From contig JANMHJ010000040.1 of assembly GCA_031375105.1 (NCBI GenBank), positions 37,798 through 101,797 of the forward strand: a DNA stretch of 64,000 nt. Direction: 5' to 3'. Below are positions 1-8,365 of the stretch, piece by piece. The position numbers were made by a program, and so were the translations under genes. The DNA comes from JANMDU01 sp031375105 (lineage in GTDB: Bacteria > Pseudomonadota > Gammaproteobacteria > Burkholderiales > Burkholderiaceae_C). The first letter of the stretch is position 1, and each line of letters starts with the position of its first letter. The notes below the pieces were generated by a model. It worked only from the letters and a program-made list of their open reading frames with translations, was not told the origin of the DNA and searched no databases.

Positions 1-454
1 CTAGAAAGCCCACCGTGGGCGCAATGGCGATGCGCAGCGCTTGCGGCAAGATCACATGGCGCAGCTTTTCTGTGAACGAGAGCGAGAGCGAATCGCAGGC
101 TTCCCATTGGCCTTTCGGGATGGCCTCCACGCAGCCGCGCCAGATTTCCACAAGAAAGGCGCTGGTGTAGAGCGTGAGCGCCACAAAAGCGGCTGTCCAC
201 GCGCTGGTTTTGATGCCGAAGAGCGCGATGCCGAAATAGATGAGAAACAGCTGCATCAGCAAAGGCGTGCCTTGGAAGAGCTGCACATAGGCATTGACAA
301 ATCGCTTGAGCCACACGGAAGGCGACAGTCGAGTAAACAGCAAACCCAAGCCCACCAAACCGCCGCCCACGAAGGCCATGATGGAGAGCAAGACCGTCCA
401 CCTTGCAGCGAGCAGCAAATTGCGATTGATATCCCAAAGCGTGAATTCGACCAT
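1..454 (-). CDS. Amino-acid ABC transporter permease, 3' end outside the window
   Basis: Inner-membrane permease of a polar amino-acid (HisM/GlnP-type) ABC importer. The first 151 residues are visible, starting MVEFTLWDINRN from the ATG at 454. Three hydrophobic segments can be seen, followed by the EAA loop EACDSLSLSFTEKLRHVILP, which docks on the ATPase. The frame stays open to the window edge, so the C-terminus is missing because of the window and not because of a mutation. It starts 10 bp after the stop of the upstream permease, so the two permeases form a pair fed by the binding protein at 1239. The ATPase is expected just outside the window. The family is clear; the substrate is not. 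Confidence 0.88.
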   Translation of the reverse strand, partial: MVEFTLWDINRNLLLAARWTVLLSIMAFVGGGLVGLGLLFTRLSPSVWLKRFVNAYVQLFQGTPLLMQLFLIYFGIALFGIKTSAWTAAFVALTLYTSAFLVEIWRGCVEAIPKGQWEACDSLSLSFTEKLRHVILPQALRIAIAPTVGFL

Positions 455-464
455 GACTCGCTTC

Positions 465-1118
465 TCAGAAAATGAAGCGCTGCCCAAGCCATTGCAGGAG
501 CTTGCGCAGCGCAATAGACAAGGCCAGATAAATCGCCGTGGCAATCAAGAAGGCTTCAAAGGCGCGGAAATTGCGACTTTGAATCAGGTTGGCGGCGTAG
601 CTCAATTCCTGCGTAGAAATTTGCCCGCAAACCGCTGAGCCCAGCATCACGATGATGATTTGGCTCACCAAGGCTGGCCAGACTTTGCGCAGTGCCGGTG
701 GCAACACCACGCGAAGAAAAATCTGCGCAGGGTTCAATGCCAAACTCTGTGCCGCCTCCAATTGCCCACGCGGCGTGACTTCAATCCCAGCGCGGATGAT
801 CTCGGTGGCATACGCGCCGAGATTGATCACCATCGCGATGATGGACGCCAGCTCCGGGCTGAGCTTGATGCCTGCTGCTGGCAAGCCAAAAAACACAAAG
901 AAAAGCTGCACGATAAAAGGCGTGTTGCGGATCAGCTCCACATAGGTGCCCGCAGCCAAGCGCATCCACGCTCTGCCATGCACCCGCGCCCACGCGCAAG
1001 CGATGCCCAACAACACGCCAATGACGGTAGAAACAGCGGTCAATCCCAAAGTCCAAGCCACGCCCTTGGCCAGCAACGGCCATTGCGAAAGCACAGCGCT
1101 GAAATCAAATTCGATCAT
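465..1118 (-). CDS. Amino-acid ABC transporter permease (first of a pair)
   Basis: A 217-residue inner-membrane permease of the polar amino-acid uptake family. It starts MIEFDFSAVLSQ, shows four to five hydrophobic segments, and carries the EAA loop EAAQSLALNPAQIFLRVVLP that contacts the ATPase. The frame is open further upstream to 1184, but those extra residues look non-homologous, and family members normally begin shortly before the first membrane span, so the ATG at 1118 was chosen. Neither start has a strong ribosome binding site. It lies between the binding-protein gene and a second permease on the same strand, the usual order for a three-component importer. Confidence 0.88.
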   Translation of the reverse strand: MIEFDFSAVLSQWPLLAKGVAWTLGLTAVSTVIGVLLGIACAWARVHGRAWMRLAAGTYVELIRNTPFIVQLFFVFFGLPAAGIKLSPELASIIAMVINLGAYATEIIRAGIEVTPRGQLEAAQSLALNPAQIFLRVVLPPALRKVWPALVSQIIIVMLGSAVCGQISTQELSYAANLIQSRNFRAFEAFLIATAIYLALSIALRKLLQWLGQRFIF

Positions 1119-1210
1119 GGGAGAACCGAGGTGGAAGGAGAGAGATATCTGCCCCAGCAGACACCGTGAATCTGGCTTTGCCAATCCACGGATGGCACCC
1201 TCTGGGGGGC

Positions 1211-1228
1211 GACGGCCACTGGGCCGTC
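1211..1228 (-). promoter_or_regulatory. Intercistronic stem-loop between binding protein and permease
   Basis: GACGGCC and GGCCGTC form a perfect 7-bp stem with a 4-base loop, 11 bp after the binding-protein stop codon. There is no T-run, so it is probably not a simple terminator. Such stems commonly stabilise the 3' end of binding-protein messages and make that protein more abundant than the permeases. This role is inferred from position. Confidence 0.4.
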
Positions 1229-1238
1229 ATGGGGGGAT

Positions 1239-2039
1239 TCAATTAGGCAGATCGCCCGCAGGACGGCCGAGCCACTTATTCGCCATCTTGTCGATGTCAC
1301 CATTCTTCTTGGCCTCAGCCAAAATTTCGTTGACTTTCAGGCGCAGTTTGTCCTCACCTTTGCCCACGCCAATGAAATTGGGGCTGTCTTTGAGCAAGAG
1401 CTTGTATTCGGTGTTGAGCTGGGGATTCTTGCCCATCATGTTGCCGGCCACGGATGCGCCCGTAGCAATCGCCTGCACTTGGCCAGCGACGAAAGCAGAT
1501 ACAGTTGCGTTGTTGTCTTCAAAGCGCTTAATGTCCGCCGTGGCTGGCGCAACCTTGGTGAGTTCTTGGTCTTCAATCGCGCCGCGCGTCACAGACACGG
1601 ATTTACCGGCCAAATCAGCAAAGCTTTTGACATTCAGGTTTTTCGCGGCAAACACAGCCTGGAAGAAAGGCGAATAAGCAGCGGTGAAATCAATCACCTT
1701 CTCGCGGTCTGGATTTTTACCGAGCGTGGAGATCACGAGATCAGCTTTTTTGGTTTGAAGATAAGGAATGCGGTTGGCGCTGGTGACGGCCACCAGCTCA
1801 ATGCCCACACCCATTTTTTGGGCGATGTAATTGGCCATGTCGATGTCCAGGCCTTGGGGCTTCAAATCGGTGCCGACGAAGCCGTAGGGCGGAAAGTCCG
1901 TCGGAATAGCAATCGTGATTTTCTTGGCTTTCATCACGTCATCAAGCGCGGTTTGCGCTTGGGCTGCGGTAATAGAAAGCAGGCTGGCTGCGGCCACGGA
2001 GGCCAACATCAGGGCTTTGAAAGAAATGCGTTTGTTCAT
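1239..2039 (-). CDS. Amino-acid ABC transporter substrate-binding protein
   Basis: Periplasmic solute-binding protein of family 3 (SBP_bac_3), 266 residues. A typical signal peptide, MNKRISFKALMLASVAAASL and following, ends near AQA before QTALDD. The mature part contains the ligand-pocket elements of the family: PTDFPPYGFVG, LDIDMANYIA, ADLVISTLGKNPDR and FTAAYSPFF. The frame is open 12 codons further upstream, but the signal peptide fixes the start at 2039. It binds an amino acid and delivers it to the permeases at 465 and 1. The exact ligand cannot be read from the sequence. Confidence 0.92.
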   Translation of the reverse strand: MNKRISFKALMLASVAAASLLSITAAQAQTALDDVMKAKKITIAIPTDFPPYGFVGTDLKPQGLDIDMANYIAQKMGVGIELVAVTSANRIPYLQTKKADLVISTLGKNPDREKVIDFTAAYSPFFQAVFAAKNLNVKSFADLAGKSVSVTRGAIEDQELTKVAPATADIKRFEDNNATVSAFVAGQVQAIATGASVAGNMMGKNPQLNTEYKLLLKDSPNFIGVGKGEDKLRLKVNEILAEAKKNGDIDKMANKWLGRPAGDLPN

Positions 2040-2148
2040 AGGTGCTCCAAAAAAGTGTATACAGTTTAGAAGCAAACTCCGTGCCAGAGCACCCTGATCG
2101 CGGGTGCAAACCTAGAGCATTCCCTAGCCTAAAGTTTCAAGAGAAAAC

Positions 2149-3135
2149 TCAATCGAGCTTGGCTCCCGATTTCTGCACTGCCGTAGCCCACTTTGGTAAT
2201 TCGGCGGCGATAAACTTGGCGAAGTCTTCTGAGCCCATGAAGGCCGGATCTGCACCTTGGCTGACCATGCGGTTGCGCACATCGGGCATGGCCAGCACTT
2301 GCTTGAAGGCGTCCGACAATTTGTCCACAATCGGCTTGGGTGTGCCCGCAGGCGCGAGAAAGCCATAGAAGCCGACCACCTCAAAATTCTTGGCCAGCTT
2401 GGTTTCCATCACGGTAGGCACATCGGGCAGGGCGGGGTTGCGCTCGCGGCTCGTGACAGCCAAGGCTTTGACCTTGCCTTGCTTGTGATACTGCGCCGCC
2501 TGCGGAATGCTCTCGGCCATGAATTGCACTTGGCCGCCGATCAAATCTTGAAACGCTGGCGCACTGCCGCGATAGGGAATGTGCACCATGAAGAGCCCCG
2601 TCTCGGTTTTGAACATCTCCGGCACCAGATGGCTGATGCCGCCATTGCCGGCTGAGCCATAGTTCACCTTGCCGGGATTGCTCTTGGCGTAGCTGACGAA
2701 TTCTTGAAGCGTGTTGGCTTTTACGCTGGGATTCACCAGCAGGGCGAGCGGCTGCATGGCGGTGCGCGCAATCGGCACGAAATCTTTCAAAGTGCCATAG
2801 GGCAGCTTGGAATACAGGCCGGGGTTGATCACCATCACGCCCGTGTTGGCCAGCATGATGCTGTAGCCATCCGGCGCAGACTTTTGTACATCTTGCGCAC
2901 CCACAATGCCGCCCGCGCCGGCTTTGTAATCCACGATGATGGGCTGGCCGAGCACGCTTTGCAATTTGTCTGTGAGCAAGCGTGCATGTTGATCGAGCGG
3001 GCCGCCGGCGGGGAAGCCGATCACCAAGCGGATGGGTTTGTTGGGATAGGCCGTCTGGGAATAGGCTGTTGGTAGCAGGCCAACAGTCGCCAAGGTGGCA
3101 GCAAGAAGAGTTTTCACAGAGGTGCGGGTTTTCAT
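2149..3135 (-). CDS. Bug/TctC-family tripartite tricarboxylate-type substrate-binding protein
   Basis: Secreted solute receptor of the Bug (TctC) family, which is greatly expanded in Burkholderiales; 328 residues. The signal peptide MKTRTSVKTLLAATLATVG ends near TAYSQ, followed by the family start YPNKPIRLVIGFPAGGP. Further signatures are DYKAGAGGIVGAQDV, ANTGVMVINPGLY, NYGSAGNGGISHL and HIPYRGSAPAFQDLIGGQV. The open frame extends 31 codons upstream, but the signal peptide puts the start at 3135. Most Bug proteins are orphans without a TctAB membrane pair nearby, as here. The divergent acyl-CoA ligase starts only 23 bp away, which suggests a shared promoter region and perhaps an organic-acid ligand. 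Confidence 0.93.
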   Translation of the reverse strand: MKTRTSVKTLLAATLATVGLLPTAYSQTAYPNKPIRLVIGFPAGGPLDQHARLLTDKLQSVLGQPIIVDYKAGAGGIVGAQDVQKSAPDGYSIMLANTGVMVINPGLYSKLPYGTLKDFVPIARTAMQPLALLVNPSVKANTLQEFVSYAKSNPGKVNYGSAGNGGISHLVPEMFKTETGLFMVHIPYRGSAPAFQDLIGGQVQFMAESIPQAAQYHKQGKVKALAVTSRERNPALPDVPTVMETKLAKNFEVVGFYGFLAPAGTPKPIVDKLSDAFKQVLAMPDVRNRMVSQGADPAFMGSEDFAKFIAAELPKWATAVQKSGAKLD

Positions 3136-3158
3136 GGCGGTCAATAAGAGCAGATAAC

Positions 3159-4910
3159 ATGCATGATAGCCAGAACACACTATCCGAGACATTGGAGTTT
3201 TCCTTGGAATCCCACAAAAGCGCCGCACACTTTGCGCATTGGCCTGCTCGCCTGCCTCACAGCCTCACACCGCCTGCGGGCTCGCTGTGGAACAACCTGG
3301 CTGTCAACGCACTGCGCTACCCCGATAAAGCAGCGCTGCGTTTCTTTGATAGCTCGGTGAGTTATGCTCAGATGCTACAAAAAGCAGAGCAACTTGCGCA
3401 GGTTCTATGCCGGCTAGAGGCCAAAAAGGGCGAAAGAATCGTGGTCTGCATGCAGAATTGTCCGCAGTTGGTGCTCTCGCACTTTGCGATTCTTCGGCTG
3501 GATGCGGTGGTCGTTCCCGTGAACCCGATGAACAAGGCCGAGGAGCTCAAACACTACATCCTTGACCCCGATACGCGCATCGTGATCACCTCGGCAGATT
3601 TGGCGGCGGAGTGGGCGAGCGCATCCAATGCTTTGCCGCCAGAGCAGCGCTTGAAGCACTTGATCGTCACGCACATGAGTGATGGCTTTGGCGCAGAAGC
3701 AGAGAAAGACATGCCGCCCGCTTGGCGCGATTGGCTGCTCACAAAGCACGCAATGCCTATCATCGAAGGCGCGCAAACCTATACATGGGCTGATGTGATG
3801 TCAGCCCCATCCACGCAAGCTCTGCCGCCCGTGACAGCCACCAGCGAAGATCTCGCCATGCTGTCCTACACCAGCGGCACCACAGGCTTGCCCAAGGGTT
3901 GCATGCACACGCATGGTTCGCTCATGCACAACGCCGTGGCCAGCATTTTGTGGGGCAATGGCACTGCGCAAAACGTCACGCTGGCTGCCGTGCCGATGTT
4001 TCATATCACCGGTATGGTCAGCCTCATGCACGCTTCGCTGTATGCGGGCGCGACGCTGGTGATCATGCCGCGCTGGGATCGTGATTTGGCAGGGCGCTTG
4101 ATTTCGCGCTACAAAGTCACGCACTGGACGAACATTCCTACGATGGTGATTGATCTGCTCGCCTCGCCCAGCTTTGATCAATACGATCTGAGTAGCTTGG
4201 TGTATATCGGCGGCGGCGGCGCGGCCATGCCCCAAGCTGTGGCGCAGCGATTGTTGGAGCAATTTGGCTTGCGCTATGTGGAAGGCTATGGCCTCACTGA
4301 GACGGCCGCACCCAGCCACAGCAACCCCACAGATCGCCCCAAGCAGCAATGCCTAGGCGTGCCCTTCATGAGCTGCGATTCGCGCGTAGTCAATCCTGAA
4401 ACTTTGGAAGAAATGCCTGTGGGCGAGCAAGGTGAGATCGTGATGAACGGGCCGATGAATTTCAAAGGCTATTGGAAAAACGCTGAGGCGACCGCTAAAG
4501 CCTTTTTCGAGCGCGATGGCAAAGTGTTTTTCAGGAGCGGCGATTTGGGAAGAGTCGATGAAGAAGGCTACTTCTTCATCACGGATCGCTTGAAACGTAT
4601 GATCAACGCCAGCGGCTTTAAGGTCTGGCCAGCGGAGGTGGAGTCATTGATGTTCAAACACCCTGCGATTGCCGAAGCCTGCGTGATCGCTACCCGTGAT
4701 GCCTATCGCGGCGAAAGCGTCAAAGCCGTCGTCGTGCTGCGCAGCTCGCATGCAGGGCAGGTGAGCGAGCAAGATATCTTGCAATGGTGCCGAGACAATA
4801 TGGCGATTTACAAAGTGCCGCGTGTGGTGGAATTTGCTCAAGTCTTGCCTAAGAGCGGCAGCGGGAAGGTGATGTGGCGGCTGTTGCAGGAGAAAGAAAA
4901 GACTGCTTAA
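3159..4910 (+). CDS. AMP-dependent acyl-CoA synthetase (long-chain fatty acid-CoA ligase family)
   Basis: Activates a carboxylic acid to its acyl-CoA through an acyl-adenylate; 583 residues. The P-loop-like motif YTSGTTGLPKGCMHTHG lies near residues 235-251, the adenylate motif GYGLTETA near 374, the hinge GDLGRVDEEGYFFITDRLKR near 460-480, and the catalytic lysine region PKSGSGKVMWRLL near the C-terminus. The frame is open 59 codons upstream, but those residues are antisense to the Bug gene; ATG 3159 gives a normal N-terminus. The acid substrate is unknown. Residues about 72-90 are encoded by a stretch that matches the dispersed repeat described separately. Confidence 0.93.
   Translation: MHDSQNTLSETLEFSLESHKSAAHFAHWPARLPHSLTPPAGSLWNNLAVNALRYPDKAALRFFDSSVSYAQMLQKAEQLAQVLCRLEAKKGERIVVCMQNCPQLVLSHFAILRLDAVVVPVNPMNKAEELKHYILDPDTRIVITSADLAAEWASASNALPPEQRLKHLIVTHMSDGFGAEAEKDMPPAWRDWLLTKHAMPIIEGAQTYTWADVMSAPSTQALPPVTATSEDLAMLSYTSGTTGLPKGCMHTHGSLMHNAVASILWGNGTAQNVTLAAVPMFHITGMVSLMHASLYAGATLVIMPRWDRDLAGRLISRYKVTHWTNIPTMVIDLLASPSFDQYDLSSLVYIGGGGAAMPQAVAQRLLEQFGLRYVEGYGLTETAAPSHSNPTDRPKQQCLGVPFMSCDSRVVNPETLEEMPVGEQGEIVMNGPMNFKGYWKNAEATAKAFFERDGKVFFRSGDLGRVDEEGYFFITDRLKRMINASGFKVWPAEVESLMFKHPAIAEACVIATRDAYRGESVKAVVVLRSSHAGQVSEQDILQWCRDNMAIYKVPRVVEFAQVLPKSGSGKVMWRLLQEKEKTA
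3372..3428 (+). repeat. Dispersed 65-bp repeat, copy inside acyl-CoA ligase gene
   Basis: The core GCGCAGGTTCTATGCCGGCT followed by AGAGGCC matches the intergenic copy at 4917 almost base for base. The stretch is read in frame as part of a helix before the KKGERIVV strand. Because acyl-CoA ligases have homologous residues here, partial chance similarity cannot be excluded. Confidence 0.5.
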
Positions 4911-4916
4911 ACTCCT

Positions 4917-4977
4917 GTTTTGATAGCACTCCGCGCAGGTTCTATGACGGCTAACCTGCGATTTTCTTTAAATATTC
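4917..4977 (+). repeat. Dispersed 65-bp repeat, intergenic copy
   Basis: Well-preserved copy: TTTTGATAGCA, five bases, then CGCAGGTTCTATGACGGCTA, then an A/T-rich tail. It begins 7 bp after the acyl-CoA ligase stop codon. Confidence 0.7.
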
Positions 4978-5009
4978 GATAGTTTGTTCTGTCGCGCCAC
5001 CCGCTCATG

Positions 5010-5132
5010 TTGGCACGAGGTGTGCGATGTGCTGCGTGGCAATTCACCTCGCGCAGTGATTCTTGTAGCGTGCGAGTATGGTTTGCATCACCACCTAGAT
5101 TGGCGCACAACCTCTGTAGCGAGCGCGAATGG
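5010..5132. repeat. Left arm of a long inverted repeat flanking the HNH gene
   Basis: Positions 5112-5132 (CTCTGTAGCGAGCGCGAATGG) are an exact inverted copy of 6187-6207. Outside this core, GCATCACCACCT near 5085 and TGTAGCG near 5064 also match the right arm in inverted order and at similar spacing. Read on the minus strand, the arm encodes HSRSLQRLCANLGGDANHTR, which resembles the peptide encoded by the right arm. Several differences between the arms fall in third codon positions, so the repeat looks like decayed coding DNA. Confidence 0.65.
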
Positions 5133-5150
5133 AACAGCCCCGCATCCCAT

Positions 5151-5186
5151 CACCCACCTCGCACCATGTGGCTTGGTGGGTGTTTT
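5151..5186 (+). terminator. Candidate Rho-independent terminator
   Basis: CACCCACC (5151-5158) pairs with GGTGGGTG (5175-5182) and is followed by TTTT. It would stop plus-strand transcription from the acyl-CoA ligase gene before it runs into the convergent HNH gene. The 16-base loop and short T-run make it a moderate candidate. Confidence 0.5.
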
Positions 5187-5196
5187 GAGATTTAAC

Positions 5197-6087
5197 TCAC
5201 TGTAAGGCATCATTAATTTGCATAGACAAGTTGCTTTTGCCAATATTGCAGACCTCGCAAAGTGGTTGAAGATTTTCGAGCACAGTTTCTCCGCCCCTAC
5301 TCCAAGGCGTGATGTGATCAACATTAAGGACAACTCCTAGATGAGTTGCTGGAGATCTTCCACACGCACAGCATGCAAACCGGTCTCTGCGGTTTACAAG
5401 AAAACGAAGTCTCCAAGATGGATCGCGCTGAGTTTTGCGTTTTGATGGTTGTGGCGTTTGCTCGGCTTGCGTGGGGACGTATTCGTACCCATTGCTGCTT
5501 GTTGCAGGTTGCTCCATTGATAGCACAAAATTTTCGAGCGCACTTCGCCAAGAGCCAAAGCGTCGCACGTAAGAATGTGCAGATGCTTCAGACAAGAGCG
5601 CTGTCATGTCAGTTTTCTTTGGTTGCCGACCAAGCGACTCCCAAACTTTTGCTAGGTTGCTGAGTAATTCTTCATTAGATGCTCTTGGATGCCAGTTTTC
5701 AGATACTTTCAATCCAGCAGCTTCAAGTGCGATAGGCCATGACCCGAAAGCGCGTTGAATCGTAGCGACTGAGAACTTCCCAATAGGTGAATATTCGGTT
5801 CCAGAAAGAGTTTCTGTTTGAAGGCAGCTTGCAACGGAAATTAAGTCTGCCAGAAGCTCATGCTTTGGAATCGTCATCCGCTTCCCAACCAGCAGTCCGC
5901 TCAGTGCAAGAGCTTTGTTCCAAGAGTCAAAACGGTTCTGAATGGTAGCGGTTGAGAATCTGCCGTTTTCGTTGTATTCCGATTTTGTAAGCGTGTGCTT
6001 GCCAAGACGAGTTGCAGTTGCACGCATATCTTCTAGCAGAACCTCATTGGCACAGTCTCGATTGTCTGGTTCAAGTATGTAGTGCAT
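5197..6087 (-). CDS. HNH endonuclease with three homing-endonuclease-associated repeats
   Basis: Predicted DNA nuclease of 296 residues. Three repeats of about 50 residues occupy roughly 14-65, 75-128 and 136-190. Each has the pattern LLxD...A..L......T..EY...GKFS.ATIQ.. FGSW..AL...GL, the repeat known from homing endonucleases, which is thought to bind DNA. The C-terminal HNH domain has CCACG, then VLNVDHITPWSRGGE, then NLQPLCEVCN, so both zinc cysteine pairs and the catalytic histidine are present. The gene is A/T-richer than its neighbours, is not part of an operon, and sits between inverted repeats, all of which suggests transfer. Whether it is a homing, restriction or defence nuclease cannot be told. 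Confidence 0.85.
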   Translation of the reverse strand: MHYILEPDNRDCANEVLLEDMRATATRLGKHTLTKSEYNENGRFSTATIQNRFDSWNKALALSGLLVGKRMTIPKHELLADLISVASCLQTETLSGTEYSPIGKFSVATIQRAFGSWPIALEAAGLKVSENWHPRASNEELLSNLAKVWESLGRQPKKTDMTALLSEASAHSYVRRFGSWRSALENFVLSMEQPATSSNGYEYVPTQAEQTPQPSKRKTQRDPSWRLRFLVNRRDRFACCACGRSPATHLGVVLNVDHITPWSRGGETVLENLQPLCEVCNIGKSNLSMQINDALQ

Positions 6088-6186
6088 GATGTTTACTGGT
6101 GCTTAACGAACTTGGATTTGATCTTATCAGTCGCTTGCCAACTAAACCGCAGGGCGTGATAGGCGTGGTCTGGATGGGCGGTGCGG

Positions 6187-6310
6187 CCATTCGCGCTCGC
6201 TACAGAGTTGGTGTGCAAACAAAGGTGGTGATGCCAATCCATTCAACGCGCTACAAAAGCATCTGCGCGCGGTGCAAACCGACCAGTCAGATCGCGCTCG
6301 CCATGCCAGC
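6187..6310. repeat. Right arm of the inverted repeat flanking the HNH gene; rest of 6088-6425 has no gene
   Basis: Inverted counterpart of the arm at 5010-5132. Read on the plus strand it encodes HSRSLQSWCANKGGDANPFN followed by ALQKHLRAV, against HSRSLQRLCANLGGDAN....LQESLREV in the left arm. The frame is open from 6146 to 6535 but has no convincing start and runs into the antisense of the next gene, so it is treated as a gene remnant. The remainder of 6088-6425 shows nothing recognisable. Confidence 0.65.
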
Positions 6311-6425
6311 GGAATCGGGTCGCGTCAAACCGCCAAGAGTGCAAACAATGCAAAAAATCAGAACGGCAATTTAGGCCTATCACCATCTATTCGGGCAAGT
6401 CTTCTATGCCATCGAGCCCTAAAGC

Positions 6426-6614
6426 CTAACGCTTATCGCTGTTGTCAAACTTGTCTCGCGGCATTAAAAACATCGCCACGCCCAGCACGATCAATACCAC
6501 GGGCCACCACACGCGCAAGACTTCCAACATACTAAAGTTCAGCCAGCCTAGGTTGCTCACTAAAAACGCTGCGCCTACTAGGATCAGCACCAGCGCTGCA
6601 AAGTTGCCTCTCAT
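6426..6614 (-). CDS. Small membrane protein of the LiaI/LiaF-like TM family
   Basis: A 62-residue protein with two hydrophobic helices, MRGNFAALVLILVGAAFLVS and VLRVWWPVVLIVLGVAMFL, joined by a short NLGWL turn. This is the two-helix pattern of the LiaI/LiaF-like TM1 domain (formerly DUF5668) and ends in a charged tail. The start at 6614 is preceded by GGAAGG at suitable distance; the longer open frame to 6695 lacks a site. Function in proteobacteria is not established. Confidence 0.75.
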   Translation of the reverse strand: MRGNFAALVLILVGAAFLVSNLGWLNFSMLEVLRVWWPVVLIVLGVAMFLMPRDKFDNSDKR

Positions 6615-6683
6615 ATCTGTAGCCCTTCCGGTGTTGTCAGTAAAAATTATATTATTACTCAGTCTGCTCAAATTGTGCCAAGA

Positions 6684-6809
6684 CCGCCAGAGCACTCGGG
6701 GTGGATGGCGTAAGTAAAGGGGGAGGCGGCGTGATCACTTCACGGAAGACAAATCAAACCTTGATGCCGCCGGAGGACATGGAGCCATCCGCCCCGGGTG
6801 CTCTGGCGG
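6684..6809. repeat. 126-bp imperfect palindrome with 26-bp terminal stems
   Basis: 6684-6709 (starts CCGCCAGAGCACTCGGGG) and 6784-6809 are inverted copies matching at 24 of 26 positions. Inside, GGCGGC (6726) pairs with GCCGCC (6765). Outside, GCTCAAA (6667) pairs with TTTGAGC (6813). No open frame is present. It lies downstream of ffh and upstream of the small membrane gene. It could be a MITE-like element or a folded RNA. It lacks the conserved tetraloop region of 4.5S RNA, so it is not taken as ffs. Confidence 0.55.
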
Positions 6810-6860
6810 GCGTTTGAGCCAAGCAAAGGCCATGCACACACGGTTATTTTTACAAGCGTT

Positions 6861-8279
6861 TCAAAAAGGCAATTTAGGTATTCCACCGCCCATACCCGGC
6901 AGGCCTTTCATGCCTCCCATGCCTCCCATGCCTCCGAGTTTTTTCATCATCTTCATCATGCCGCCACCCTTCATTTTTTTCATCATGTCGCGCATTTGAT
7001 CGAATTCGTTGAGCAAGCGGTTGACTTCCTGAATTTGCACACCTGCACCTTGGGCAATGCGGCGCTTGCGGCTGGCTTTGGTTTTGCCATCAAACAAGAG
7101 GCTGGGATTGCGCCGTTCTTTACCACTCATGCTGTTGATGATGCCTTCCTTGCGGATGATGTCTTTCTCCGCGCGGTTCAAATCGGCCTCGGAGGCTTTG
7201 CCAGCGAGTTGGCTGGGGAGTTTGTCCATCAGGCTCGACAAACCGCCCATGTTTTTCATTTGCTGTATTTGCTCTAAAAAATCTTGCAAGGTGAAGCCGT
7301 CGCCGCTTTTGATCTTCTCGGCCATCTTCTGGGCAGCCGCCATGTCGACGTTGGCCGTGACTTGCTCGACCAAGGCGAGGATGTCGCCCATGCCCAGAAT
7401 TCGGCCTGCAAAGCGCTCGGCATCAAAAACTTCCAAACCGTCAATTTTTTCGCTCGTGCCGGCGAATTTGATCGGTACGCCAGTGATCTGTTTCACTGAC
7501 AATGCTGCGCCGCCGCGTGAATCGCCGTCGGTTTTGGTCAGGATGATGCCGGTCAGTGGCAGTGCATCTTTAAAAGCTTTGGCGGTGTTGATAGCGTCTT
7601 GGCCTTGCATGGCATCGACGACGAAGAGTGTCTCGATTGGATTCAAGATGCTGTGGAGCTCTTGAATTTCTTGCATGAGTTGCGCGTCAATCGCCAAGCG
7701 GCCAGCGGTGTCCACCAACAGCACGTCGAAATAATGATTCTTCGCATACAGAAGCGCGGCGCGGGCGATGTCGGCGGGTTTTTGATCAGGAGAGGATGGA
7801 AACCACTCCGCACCCGCCTGTGCCGTCACGGTTTTGAGCTGCTCAATTGCAGCGGGGCGATACACGTCGCCAGACACAGTGAGCACTTTCTTTTTGCGCT
7901 TGGTGATCAGGTGCTTGGCCAGTTTTGCGGTGGTGGTGGTTTTGCCCACACCTTGCAAGCCTGCCATCAGAATCACGGCAGGCGGCTGGGCGGCGAGATT
8001 GATGTCGCTCACGCCTTCGCCAATTGTTGTTACCAGCTCGCGGTTGACGATGCCCACCACCGCCTCGCCCGGCTTGAGCGAGCCCACCACCTCTTGGCCA
8101 AGCGATTTTTCTTTCACCCGTGCAATGAAATCGCGCACCACAGGCAGCGCCACATCGGCCTCCAGCAGCGCCATGCGCACCTCGCGCAGCATGTCGGCCA
8201 CGTTGGATTCGGTGATGCGGGCCTGCCCGCTCATCGTTTTGACGAGTTTTGACAGGCGTTCGGAAAGGGCTGAGGCCAT
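6861..8279 (-). CDS. ffh: Signal recognition particle protein Ffh
   Basis: GTPase of the signal recognition particle, which with 4.5S RNA targets ribosomes making inner-membrane proteins to FtsY. At 472 residues it has normal length. The N domain contains EADVALPVVRDF. The G domain has GLQGVGKTTTTAK near residue 106, DVYRPAAIEQL, DTAGRL and TKTDGDSRGG. The C-terminal M domain has the RNA-binding stretch SMSGKERRNP and SRKRRIAQGAG, and ends in a methionine/glycine-rich tail (MKKMKGGGMMKMMKKLGG). It is divergent from the CcsA-like gene at 8366, an arrangement common in Burkholderiales. Confidence 0.97.
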   Translation of the reverse strand: MASALSERLSKLVKTMSGQARITESNVADMLREVRMALLEADVALPVVRDFIARVKEKSLGQEVVGSLKPGEAVVGIVNRELVTTIGEGVSDINLAAQPPAVILMAGLQGVGKTTTTAKLAKHLITKRKKKVLTVSGDVYRPAAIEQLKTVTAQAGAEWFPSSPDQKPADIARAALLYAKNHYFDVLLVDTAGRLAIDAQLMQEIQELHSILNPIETLFVVDAMQGQDAINTAKAFKDALPLTGIILTKTDGDSRGGAALSVKQITGVPIKFAGTSEKIDGLEVFDAERFAGRILGMGDILALVEQVTANVDMAAAQKMAEKIKSGDGFTLQDFLEQIQQMKNMGGLSSLMDKLPSQLAGKASEADLNRAEKDIIRKEGIINSMSGKERRNPSLLFDGKTKASRKRRIAQGAGVQIQEVNRLLNEFDQMRDMMKKMKGGGMMKMMKKLGGMGGMGGMKGLPGMGGGIPKLPF

Positions 8280-8365
8280 GATGGATATTGCTGGTTGGCA
8301 GGCCGCTTGCGCAGCGCTTGCAGAGGTAAACTAGAAGCCATGATTTTATCCAGTAGTTCCTCAAC

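Noticed and set aside
5515..5565. A repeat copy inside the HNH gene at 5197
   Set aside because: Only TTGATAGCA and a loose AGAGCC match; the core is absent, so chance cannot be excluded.
6099..6535. Plus-strand open frames after the HNH gene as real genes
   Set aside because: No ribosome site or recognisable product; similarity is limited to the inverted-repeat arm, and the end is antisense to the small membrane gene.
6684..6809. 4.5S SRP RNA next to ffh
   Set aside because: The conserved SRP domain with the GGAA-type tetraloop and adjacent internal loop (GGUCCGGAAGGAAGCAGCC-like) is absent.
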